Shown: positions 7,280 to 12,793 of the stretch, one piece after another
How positions within the stretch are numbered: the first letter of the stretch is position 1
Layout: every line of letters begins with the position of its first letter
NCBI GenBank assembly: GCA_012521035.1
Contig: JAAYND010000267.1
Span: 1-12,793, forward strand
Source of the DNA: Methanomicrobiales archaeon
Lineage (GTDB): Archaea; Halobacteriota; Methanomicrobia; Methanomicrobiales; Methanoculleaceae
DNA: 12,793 nt
Reading direction: 5' to 3'
Position numbers and translations under genes: made by a program
Notes under the pieces: generated by a model
Databases searched by the model: none
Told to the model about the DNA's origin: nothing
What the model saw: the letters and a program-made list of their open reading frames with translations, nothing else

Positions 7280-7366
7280 GCTGAGGTAGTCTAGACCGGT
7301 AAGGCGCGGGCCTGGAAAGCCCGTGGGGCGTTGAGCCCCTCGGGAGTTCAAATCTCCCCCTCAGCG
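7280..7366 (+). tRNA. tRNA-Ser (anticodon GGA)
   Basis: An 87-base class II tRNA. Acceptor GCTGAGG (7280-7286) pairs with CCTCAGC (7359-7365) and the discriminator is G7366, as expected for Ser. Anticodon stem CGGGC/GCCCG encloses CTGGAAA with GGA at 7314-7316, reading UCC (and UCU). A long variable arm GGGGCGTTGAGCCCC (7325-7339) and T arm GGGAG-TTCAAAT-CTCCC follow. No intron and no encoded CCA. Confidence 0.96.
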
Positions 7367-7371
7367 TCATT

Positions 7372-7388
7372 ACTTTTGTTTATTTCTC
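7372..7388 (+). terminator. T-rich terminator after tRNA-Ser
   Basis: acttttgtttatttctc begins six bases after the tRNA and has three short T runs without a hairpin, the usual form of an archaeal terminator. Confidence 0.5.
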
Positions 7389-7462
7389 TCCTTGCTGTCT
7401 CTTCCGTAATCGGCGATGTATGTCATATGCACTTGCAACGCTATAGCATGAGAAGATGAGAA

Positions 7463-7501
7463 CCGGCGCCTCGTCCACCTATAAAAGATGCCTGGCGCCG
7501 G
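7463..7501. repeat. 8-bp inverted repeat flanking a box A
   Basis: CCGGCGCC (7463-7470) and GGCGCCGG (7494-7501) are exact reverse complements, 23 bases apart, with the TATA box cctataaaag between them. It could be an operator that covers the promoter, or a DNA hairpin. Confidence 0.6.
7478..7487 (+). promoter_or_regulatory. orphan box A
   Basis: cctataaaag is the best TATA consensus in the region. A start about 25 bases on would fall near 7506-7510, at an ATG opening a 26-codon ORF. No known gene follows for 200 bases, so it may drive a small RNA, a micro-protein, or a long leader for the XRE/ImmA gene. Confidence 0.5.
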
Positions 7502-7594
7502 ATCCATGCAGAACCGGGAGTTGCCGCTCGACTCAAATCGGATAGTAACCTGCGACACTCCAGCCTCCATCCTTTGTAGGCAGTAACTTCGACT

Positions 7595-7617
7595 CTCTCC
7601 GCAAGAGCGCTGGAGAG
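7595..7617 (+). repeat. small stem-loop between orphan promoter and XRE/ImmA gene
   Basis: CTCTCC (7595-7600) pairs with GGAGAG (7612-7617), extended by a G-U pair, with a loop of about nine bases. Not followed by a T run, so unlikely to be a terminator. Confidence 0.35.
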
Positions 7618-7659
7618 TATACCACAACGTTCATATCTCCTCAGCCTCTACACCACAGT

Positions 7660-7697
7660 AGTTTACAAAATCTTGGATTCACACATATTTGTAAACT
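7660..7697. promoter_or_regulatory. inverted-repeat operator candidate of the XRE/ImmA-PIN pair
   Basis: AGTTTACAAA (7660-7669) and TTTGTAAACT (7688-7697) are exact reverse complements with an 18-base spacer. The repeat ends 19 bases before the TTG start of a gene with an N-terminal XRE HTH. Half-site centres are 28 bases apart, which would suit two dimers or a looped complex. The right half overlaps an A/T-rich element (acatattt, 7683-7690), and ttcatatc at 7630-7637 would place a transcription start inside the left half. Autoregulation by the XRE domain is inferred. Confidence 0.6.
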
Positions 7698-7702
7698 CGA
7701 CC

Positions 7703-7707
7703 GGAGG
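7703..7707 (+). promoter_or_regulatory. Shine-Dalgarno site deciding a TTG start
   Basis: GGAGG is followed by catgatctg and then TTG 7717. The ATG inside this spacer (7709) meets a stop after three codons, so TTG is the only workable start near the site. Confidence 0.6.
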
Positions 7708-7716
7708 CATGATCTG

Positions 7717-8748
7717 TTGAATATCGGCGAGCGGATTTTAGTGGCGCGAAGAGGCGCTGGAATGAGCCAGCGAGACCTCGGCGCCGCAATTGGTGTAAGC
7801 CCGATGGCGATCTCCAAGTACGAGCGGGGAGAAGTGACCCCGGACTCAGGAACACTCATCCGCCTGAGCGAGGCCCTGGGTATCAACATCGACTTCTTCT
7901 TCCGGCAGATCAGGGTAACCCTCTCCCGCCCGGACTACCGGTGCCGGCGATCGCTCCGGAAGAAAGAGGAGGATAGCATCCACGCAAGAGTGATCGACTG
8001 GCTTGAGCGCTACCTTGAGGTCGAGATGATCGCCGGAATCACGACCCGCCCGGATCTCCCGCCGCGTGAGGAGTCCCGTGTATCTACCCTTGAGGACGTG
8101 GAAACGGTTGCCCGGAAGATCCGTGACAAATGGTCCCTGGGCCTGGACCCGATCGAGAATGTGATGGATGTACTGGAGCAGCACGGTATCAAGGTTGGAG
8201 TTCTTGAGGCCTCCAACTCCTTTGATGCCCTGACGTTCTACCACGACGATCAGACACCTGTGATCGCGATCAACTCATCCATGACCGGGGACCGGCAGCG
8301 ATACAACTGTGCCCACGAACTCGGGCACCTGATCCTCCAGGTCGAACCACCGCTCGATGAAGAGGCTGCGGCGCACCGGTTTGCCGGGGCGTTTCTTGTG
8401 CCGCGAGATATGGTGTGGAAAGAACTGGGAAGAAAGCGTAGTGCCATCGACCTGCGGGAACTCTACACCCTCAAGCACAAGTATGGGATGAGCATGAAGG
8501 CCTGGATCTACCGTGCCCGGGATCTTGAGGTTATCACCGAAAAAACTGAGAAGGGGCTGTATATCCGCCTGAATAAAGCGATGATCGGGAAAGAAGAGCC
8601 AGGAAGAGAGGTAAAGGCAGAGACGCCCACGCATATGTATCTGCTCATCCTGCGGGCCTTAAATGAGAAGAAGATCACTCAATCACGGGCCCGGGAGCTT
8701 TTTGGCGGAGATATCCCGGAGATCAGAACAGGATCGGGCGGCCGGTGA
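7717..8748 (+). CDS. XRE-family HTH / ImmA-IrrE metallopeptidase fusion protein
   Basis: A 343-residue two-domain protein. Residues 3-60 form a Cro/C1-type HTH (MSQRDLGAAIGVSPMAISKYERGE), a DNA-binding domain. A charged linker (about 62-120) leads to a COG2856 ImmA/IrrE zinc peptidase: H200-E201-L-G-H204 is the HExxH site, E216 in DEEAAAHRFAGAFLVP is the likely third ligand, and the family's C-terminal helical part ends in KITQSRARELFG. Such peptidases can cut a repressor on a signal; fused forms are commonly toxin-antitoxin or phage-type regulators. The TTG start has a GGAGG site and an inverted repeat lies upstream. Its end overlaps the PIN gene in GTGA. It may act as antitoxin and autorepressor for the PIN protein (inference). 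Confidence 0.9.
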   Translation: MNIGERILVARRGAGMSQRDLGAAIGVSPMAISKYERGEVTPDSGTLIRLSEALGINIDFFFRQIRVTLSRPDYRCRRSLRKKEEDSIHARVIDWLERYLEVEMIAGITTRPDLPPREESRVSTLEDVETVARKIRDKWSLGLDPIENVMDVLEQHGIKVGVLEASNSFDALTFYHDDQTPVIAINSSMTGDRQRYNCAHELGHLILQVEPPLDEEAAAHRFAGAFLVPRDMVWKELGRKRSAIDLRELYTLKHKYGMSMKAWIYRARDLEVITEKTEKGLYIRLNKAMIGKEEPGREVKAETPTHMYLLILRALNEKKITQSRARELFGGDIPEIRTGSGGR

Positions 8749-9257
8749 AGCGCATGCAGGATCTTCCGCCGGTCTGCATCATCGATGCGAACGTGCTCTT
8801 TGATGCAGAAGCAGGAGGATTCCTGCCAGATCTCTTCTGCCTTGACTGTCTCTTCCTGACCACCGATATAGTGGCCCACAACGAGATCAAGAGCATCCCT
8901 CATGCGGACCTGCTCGCTCTGGGGCTTCGCATCCAGGAGCTCTCCGGAGACCAGATCCTTGAGATGATCGAGATCAGGAGGAGATATCTCGCTCTCTCCA
9001 TACCCGACATCTCGGTGATGCTCCTTGCACGCCGCATGGGGGCTGTCCTCCTCTCAGGGGATGGTCCACTACGAAAGATCGCGGAAGAAGAAGGAGTTGT
9101 ACTGCATGGCACGCTCTGGATTCTGGATCATCTCGTCTCCAGGGAGATACTCTCGCGCACGCGAGCGGCCGGGGCGGTTGAGGCGATGCAACAGAATGGG
9201 TGCTGGTTACCAGGAGTGGAGTGCAGGCGGAGGATACGGGCGTGGAGGTGGGGCTGA
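8745..9257 (+). CDS. PIN-domain putative RNase toxin
   Basis: A 170-residue PIN-domain protein. The four acidic positions expected of a PIN nuclease are present: D14 in IIDANVLFD, E47 in AHNEIKS, D88 in IPDISVM, and D106 in LSGDGPLRKIAEEEG; the HGTLWILD segment after it is typical of single-domain PIN toxins. PIN toxins cut RNA, often tRNA or rRNA, in a metal-dependent way. GTG 8745 overlaps the preceding stop in GTGA; ATG 8754 is in frame with GGTGA five bases upstream and is an equally good start. The basic, tryptophan-containing tail (RRRIRAWRWG) goes beyond the core fold. The partner is an XRE/ImmA protein rather than a usual small VapB antitoxin. Confidence 0.85.
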   Translation: MKRMQDLPPVCIIDANVLFDAEAGGFLPDLFCLDCLFLTTDIVAHNEIKSIPHADLLALGLRIQELSGDQILEMIEIRRRYLALSIPDISVMLLARRMGAVLLSGDGPLRKIAEEEGVVLHGTLWILDHLVSREILSRTRAAGAVEAMQQNGCWLPGVECRRRIRAWRWG

Positions 9258-9269
9258 AGAGCGCGCCAG

Positions 9270-9309
9270 AAAAAAAAGTCAGCCGGAGAGGATCGATGTA
9301 CACCAAAAA
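9270..9309 (-). terminator. T-rich terminator of the CPBP gene
   Basis: On the minus strand a T5 run (9305-9309) and a T8 run (9270-9277) follow the CPBP stop codon at 9314, as expected of an archaeal terminator between convergent genes. Confidence 0.55.
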
Positions 9310-9313
9310 TTCC

Positions 9314-10432
9314 TCAAAACGACACCCCGGCCATAAGCAGGGCGAAGAGCACCAGGTCATAGACCGTATGCGTGACTGCTGAGGTCGTGGTACTCGAGTA
9401 CCTCCTGATATAGGCGAAGACTATCCCGGCGAGGAAGACCGAGATCAGGCCATCCCAGCTGTACTGAAACGCATGGAGCGATGCAAAGAGGAGCGCCGGG
9501 AGGAGGATCCCGAACCGGGGCTGGAGAAGACCGCGGATGGTCACTTCCTCACCAAACCCTGCCGTTATCGATGCCACGATGATACCCGGGAGCGTGAGCG
9601 ACCCCGCGAAGAGCAGGTTGACCGTCCCGGTATCGGTGACGGGCAGACCGAAGTAACCCACCAGCGCCGCGAGCAGGGGATCGATGAAGTGAAACGCCAC
9701 AACAAGCACAACCGCCGCAAGAACAGCAAACGCGATCTCCCGCCCCGCCGGCCTGACGAGCCCGAGGCGCTCCAGTGCCTCCGGGAGTGTGCGCCGCACG
9801 CATGCCCCGGCGATGAGGAACGATGCGATGAGCGTCCAGAAGAGGCTGTAAGCGTTTATCCGGACTGTATCAGCGAAGATATCCCCTGACTCTGTCAGGA
9901 GTTTGATGAATGGCTCCGAGAGGTAAGGCGGAACCCCCATAACCAGGAGCGGGGCCGGCGGGATCAGGATCAGGGCAAGGACGGTCACGAGTGCAATCCT
10001 CTGGACGAACGAGTCAGGCTCAATCGGGATGTAGCGGGAGAGCCAGACCCGAAACCGGCGGGAAAATCCTATGAGGCTTGCGGTTGCTGCCCCGAGGATG
10101 GCAAGGAGGAGGAGCGCCACATCTGCCGCCATATCGAGGTCAAACTCCCCGGTATCAGGCAGGATCGAGAGAACTCCGAAGCCGGCTGTTACAGCCGCAA
10201 TCCCCCCGATGAGGAGAAAGAGCCATACAACAGCAATCCACCGGAGTGCCCCGCCCCTCTCTTCCGCGAGATAGGCGAACATGGCGAGGATGACGAAGGG
10301 CGTCACATCGAGTGCGGCAGTGAGGAACGATTCAATCCCTCCTTCAAGTAACCCTGAGATCACGAGTGCGAAGAGGAGCCCGAAGAAGATGAGTACCAGT
10401 CCTTCGACATGGCGGCGGAGAAATTTTAGCAT
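9314..10432 (-). CDS. CPBP-family intramembrane metalloprotease
   Basis: A 372-residue membrane protein with about nine or more spans; the C-terminal part is the CPBP (Abi/RCE1-like) domain. All three motifs are visible: E295-E296-VTI-R300-G, FxxxH as FASLH320, and H355-TVY-D359, with Asp where many members have Asn. Relatives process prenylated proteins or peptides, or protect against self-made bacteriocins; the archaeal substrates are not known. ATG 10432 is chosen with GTGA four bases upstream; the open frame continues to 10483 without a better start and would overlap the preceding gene's stop. Only 37 bases follow the MFS gene, so the two are probably co-transcribed. Confidence 0.88.
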   Translation of the reverse strand: MLKFLRRHVEGLVLIFFGLLFALVISGLLEGGIESFLTAALDVTPFVILAMFAYLAEERGGALRWIAVVWLFLLIGGIAAVTAGFGVLSILPDTGEFDLDMAADVALLLLAILGAATASLIGFSRRFRVWLSRYIPIEPDSFVQRIALVTVLALILIPPAPLLVMGVPPYLSEPFIKLLTESGDIFADTVRINAYSLFWTLIASFLIAGACVRRTLPEALERLGLVRPAGREIAFAVLAAVVLVVAFHFIDPLLAALVGYFGLPVTDTGTVNLLFAGSLTLPGIIVASITAGFGEEVTIRGLLQPRFGILLPALLFASLHAFQYSWDGLISVFLAGIVFAYIRRYSSTTTSAVTHTVYDLVLFALLMAGVSF

Positions 10433-10469
10433 TTCACAGTTCAGGAGAGGGCAGGCTTGCGCAAAAAAC

Positions 10470-11669
10470 CTACCGCCACCCAAGCCTCCCGATCAGGATA
10501 TACTCAAACACCCCGACAATCCCGAGCACCCCTGCCTGGAGCATGAAGATCACCGTGAGCGGGTAGTGCCCGAGGAGAGCCGCCCCTGCAAACGGTCCGG
10601 CTGAGAGCCCGATGGAGTAGAAGGTATTGTACATGCCGTAGGCGACTCCCTGTGAGTCCTGGTCGCGGTAGATGCCGGCCATTATCGGCATAACCGGCAC
10701 CAGGGCAGCGCTCAGCGTGACCCCGACTGCAAGGATGGCAGCGGCGATCAGCGGTAACGTCGGGGCCTGCATGACAGAAAAGATCGCGATCCCTGAGAGG
10801 AGGAGCCCGCCGCCGATGAGGTGGCGGCTCCCCCCGTAACGGTCGTATATGCGCCCGACCGCAGGCTGGGCGATTGCGGCGGCGATCGCGAGAACAGCAA
10901 AGACAAGGCCGATCGTCGCCGGGGATGCAGAGAAGATGATGTGCAGGTAGACCGGGAGGTAGGGATCCAGAACGCCATACGTCCCCGAGACCGCGATCGC
11001 TGCTACCGCACAGGCGGCGAGCGGGAGGAGGTGGCGCCGGGGGATCATCCCGGCCCGTTCCCGCCGGCAGAAGGGCACCGGTATGGCGAGGACGAGCATC
11101 CCGACAGCGGCCACCACCGCTGCCGGGATGAGGAAGGTCGCGACGTAGCCCAGGTACTCGAAGAGCAACCCTCCGACGACAGGACCGAGGACCGTCCCGA
11201 GCGCGATCGCGGAGAGCGCGATGCCCATCCTCTCCCCGAGCCTGGATGGGTCGGTGGTATCTGCAAGGAGCGCAAGCCCCGCCGACCAGGTGGCCGCGGC
11301 CGATATCCCCTGGATCAGGCGGGCGGCAAAGAGGTGCGTGACCGTGGTCGCAAACCCGAAGAGGGCCGTCGCGAGAGCGAGGAGGATCATCCCGATGACG
11401 ATGAGGGGTCGGCGACCCACCCGGTCAGAGAGGAGGCCCATCGGGATAGAGAAGAGGAGGAGCATGGCCGCGTAGAGACCAAAGATGATCCCGAGGATCG
11501 ACTCATCAAGACCAAGTCGGGGGGCATACTCGGGAAAGACCGGGATGAGGAGGCCGTAGATTATCATATCCATGAAGACGACGAGCACGACCAGAACGAG
11601 TATGGCGTCAGGTGAGGCGGCGATACGTTCCCGAAAACCAGGAGATCGTTCTGCATTCCCACTGTTCAT
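10470..11669 (-). CDS. MFS transporter, DHA1-like drug/efflux family
   Basis: A 399-residue major facilitator with twelve predicted spans. The cytoplasmic loop 2-3 carries the MFS motif A variant GLLSDRVGRRPLIVIG, repeated weakly in the second half as GRIYDRYGG. The first span (DMIIYGLLIPVFPEYA) and ARLIQGISAAATWSAGLALLAD are typical of 12-span proton-antiport drug exporters. The substrate cannot be read from sequence. ATG 11669 is chosen for the GAGAGGG site just upstream; ATG 11684 and GTG 11693 are in frame. It precedes the CPBP gene and has a promoter with palindromic structure. Confidence 0.88.
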   Translation of the reverse strand: MNSGNAERSPGFRERIAASPDAILVLVVLVVFMDMIIYGLLIPVFPEYAPRLGLDESILGIIFGLYAAMLLLFSIPMGLLSDRVGRRPLIVIGMILLALATALFGFATTVTHLFAARLIQGISAAATWSAGLALLADTTDPSRLGERMGIALSAIALGTVLGPVVGGLLFEYLGYVATFLIPAAVVAAVGMLVLAIPVPFCRRERAGMIPRRHLLPLAACAVAAIAVSGTYGVLDPYLPVYLHIIFSASPATIGLVFAVLAIAAAIAQPAVGRIYDRYGGSRHLIGGGLLLSGIAIFSVMQAPTLPLIAAAILAVGVTLSAALVPVMPIMAGIYRDQDSQGVAYGMYNTFYSIGLSAGPFAGAALLGHYPLTVIFMLQAGVLGIVGVFEYILIGRLGWR

Positions 11670-11714
11670 GGTGTTCCCTCTCATCCGTGGCACTCAGCCC
11701 GGTGCTACTTCTTC

Positions 11715-11741
11715 CATATATGAGCGGCGCCGGCATATAGC
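11715..11741 (-). promoter_or_regulatory. promoter/operator region of the MFS-CPBP operon
   Basis: Two TATA-like boxes on the minus strand (catatatg at 11715-11722 and gctatatgc at 11733-11741) flank the palindrome CGGCGCCG (11725-11732). TATATG at 11717-11722 and CATATA at 11734-11739 are reverse complements, so the whole element is nearly symmetrical. The nearer box would start transcription about 25 bases before ATG 11669. A regulator binding here could block the polymerase. Confidence 0.5.
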
Positions 11742-11763
11742 GTTCGAGGAGAGGAACAGAGTG

Positions 11764-11776
11764 GGGGGGCCAAAAA
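11764..11776 (-). terminator. possible terminator of the aldo/keto reductase gene
   Basis: On the minus strand a T5 run (11772-11776) follows the stop codon directly and is followed by a C-rich stretch. Weak but well placed. Confidence 0.35.
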
Positions 11777-11779
11777 TCT

Positions 11780-12628
11780 TCAGAGAGGTCCCCGGTAGTA
11801 TGCCAGTTCTCGTGCGAAGGGGCGGAACGCCTCGACGAGGGCTTCCGCCTCATCGTCGGGGAGCGGCCCGCTCCGGCCGGCGACCGCAAGCGCCTGAACC
11901 TCTGCCGGCGTCGAACAGCCGACGATCGCAACAGAGATCTCCTGGGCGAGGGCATACCTTATGAGAACCTCCGGTGTCACACCCGCTTCAGCGATGATGT
12001 AGTTCGTCCCCCCGAGCACCTTCATCCCGATGACCGCAACCCCCTGCTCCTTCGCGCGAGGGAGCGTCGCATCCAGAAACCCGCTGAGAGCGCCCTCAAC
12101 CGGATTTACGGGCATCATCACGGCATCGACCGGCCAGTTCTCCACCGCGTGCGAGAGTACATCCGGGTCATGATGCCCCGTCACACCGATATGCCGGACA
12201 GTGCCCATCTCCTTCGCCTCGACGAACGCTGAGAGAGCACCATCTGAACTCTCGAGATCCCGGAGGTCAGAGAACGTCCTGACATCATGGATCTGCCAGA
12301 GATCGAGGGTTTCAGTCCCCATCCGCTGGAGGGTCTCCTGGAGATCCATCTCGGCGTCTGCGTGGAGCCGGCTTGCTGACTTGCTGGCCAGAAAGACCCC
12401 CGCCCTGAGATCAGGATGATCTCGCCAGATCTCGCCATGATACTCCTCGCTCCCCGCGTAGGCCCTTGCTGAATCAAAGTAGGTGATCCCCTGCTCGATC
12501 GCCTCCAGGATGAGAGCCTTCGCCTCAGCATGCTGCCCATACGTCCTGAGGATGCCCTCTCCCCCGAGCCCCACCGTGGTGACCTCCCGGCCGGTCTTCC
12601 CGAACCTGCGCTTCTCCAGTGCTGCCAT
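11780..12628 (-). CDS. aldo/keto reductase family protein
   Basis: A 282-residue (alpha/beta)8 aldo/keto reductase, an NAD(P)H-dependent carbonyl reductase. The full catalytic tetrad is present: D52 and Y57 in TYFDSARAYAGSEEYHGE, K83 in FLASKSASR, and H114 in LDLWQIHDV. The later barrel segments (VRHIGVTGHHD, VAVIGMKVLGG) and SVAIVGCSTPAEV near the C-terminus fit the family's NADP-binding end. It lacks the C-terminal CxxC iron-sulfur extension of some archaeal and bacterial homologues. ATG 12628 has GAGGTG five bases upstream and a box A about 27 bases upstream. Physiological substrate unknown. Confidence 0.93.
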   Translation of the reverse strand: MAALEKRRFGKTGREVTTVGLGGEGILRTYGQHAEAKALILEAIEQGITYFDSARAYAGSEEYHGEIWRDHPDLRAGVFLASKSASRLHADAEMDLQETLQRMGTETLDLWQIHDVRTFSDLRDLESSDGALSAFVEAKEMGTVRHIGVTGHHDPDVLSHAVENWPVDAVMMPVNPVEGALSGFLDATLPRAKEQGVAVIGMKVLGGTNYIIAEAGVTPEVLIRYALAQEISVAIVGCSTPAEVQALAVAGRSGPLPDDEAEALVEAFRPFARELAYYRGPL

Positions 12629-12650
12629 GAACCACCTCTATCGTCGCCGG

Positions 12651-12660
12651 CTATAAAAAT
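12651..12660 (-). promoter_or_regulatory. box A of the aldo/keto reductase gene
   Basis: Minus strand atttttatag, centred about 27 bases before ATG 12628. A GAGGTG ribosome site (12634-12639) lies between, so the real start must lie a few bases upstream of the start codon if that site is used. Confidence 0.55.
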
Positions 12661-12675
12661 CTAGCAGGCCGGAGC

Positions 12676-12793
12676 TCACTCACCGGTCACCGGGAGGCCG
12701 GCCGCCTTCCAGGCGCTGATACCGCCTGCGATCTCGTAGACCCCGCCAAACCCGGCCTCCCGCATCCTATTGCAGATTCCGGCGCTCCGTCCA
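12676..12793 (-). CDS. rhodanese-like domain protein, C-terminal fragment
   Basis: The last 38 codons of a gene entering from beyond the right edge. The reading begins GRSAG and contains REAGFGGVYEIAGGISAW followed by KAAGLPVTGE and a stop. The GF-x-x-VYEIAGGI-x-AW-x-x-AGLPV ending is diagnostic of a single rhodanese domain. GRS is probably the end of the active loop C-x-x-G-x-R-S; the cysteine itself lies outside the window, so sulfurtransferase activity cannot be judged. Total length and any further domain are unknown. Confidence 0.85.
   Translation of the reverse strand, partial: GRSAGICNRMREAGFGGVYEIAGGISAWKAAGLPVTGE

Larger units (their letters stand above)
7389..7716. other. non-coding stretch with inverted repeats upstream of the XRE/ImmA gene
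   Basis: The only long gene-free stretch of the window, visibly richer in A/T than its surroundings. It holds: a strong box A (cctataaaag, 7478-7487) flanked by an 8-bp inverted repeat (7463-7470/7494-7501); a 26-codon ORF from ATG 7506 with no recognisable relatives; a small stem-loop CTCTCC/GGAGAG (7595-7617); a weaker box A (ttcatatc, 7630-7637); and a 10-bp inverted repeat (7660-7669/7688-7697). On the minus strand an open frame runs 7627-7370 from a TTG, but it has no ribosome site or family features. Confidence 0.6.

Noticed and set aside
7263..7285. Box C-like ATGATGC followed by CTGA, suggestive of a C/D guide RNA beside cbf5
   Set aside because: The CTGA belongs to the tRNA-Ser acceptor stem, the spacing is only nine bases, and no D'/C' boxes are present.
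7523..7545. Possible attachment-site copy of the tRNA-Ser T-loop (ctcaaatc)
   Set aside because: Only a short stretch resembles the tRNA 3' end and no integrase gene is present, so an integrated element is not supported.
7370..7627. Minus-strand 85-codon open frame opposite the orphan promoter
   Set aside because: It starts with TTG, has no ribosome site, shows no family motif, and overlaps promoter-like elements.
10821..11615. Long plus-strand open frame opposite the MFS gene
   Set aside because: Its translation is dominated by Arg, Glu, Asp and Gly, the usual antisense product of a membrane-protein gene.
1..12793. CRISPR array, insertion sequence or rRNA gene
   Set aside because: No regularly spaced direct repeats, transposase motifs or rRNA core sequences were seen.

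Overview
This window reads as a GC-rich methanogenic archaeon, most likely in Methanomicrobiales and close to Methanoculleus (inference from protein character, not a database match). The archaeal signs are direct: tRNA genes without an encoded CCA end, A/T-rich box A promoters about 25-30 bases ahead of start codons with little or no leader, Shine-Dalgarno sites of GGTGAT/GGAGG type, and the archaeal RNA-guided RNA-modification proteins Nop5, fibrillarin and Cbf5.

Layout: (1) 53-1972, plus strand: tRNA-Gln(CUG), a TIM-barrel sugar phosphate isomerase/epimerase-like protein, then a two-gene MNT/HEPN (MntA/HepT type) toxin-antitoxin pair. (2) 2090-5558, minus strand: a DUF1614-like membrane protein, the box C/D RNP proteins fibrillarin (flpA) and Nop5 overlapping by four bases, and a TctA-like (COG1784-type) membrane permease. 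(3) 5648-7366, plus strand: uroporphyrinogen-III synthase (hemD) overlapping cbf5, the H/ACA pseudouridine synthase, then tRNA-Ser(GGA). (4) 7367-9257, plus strand: a 350-base non-coding stretch with inverted repeats and a strong orphan box A, then an XRE-HTH/ImmA-IrrE metallopeptidase gene overlapping a PIN-domain gene. (5) 9314-12793, minus strand: a CPBP membrane protease downstream of an MFS exporter, an aldo/keto reductase, and the C-terminal end of a rhodanese-domain protein cut by the window edge.

How the genes fit: the core is RNA biology. Nop5 and fibrillarin build the box C/D 2'-O-methylation RNP and Cbf5 is the H/ACA pseudouridylase. Two putative RNase toxin modules (HEPN and PIN) lie near tRNA genes on either side of this core. 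The most unusual points are a HepT-like toxin whose modification-site tyrosine is replaced by histidine, and the XRE/ImmA-PIN pair preceded by a 10-bp perfect inverted repeat that looks like an operator. Neither shows that the window holds a wholly new system; the XRE/ImmA-PIN cassette with its structured upstream region is the best candidate.
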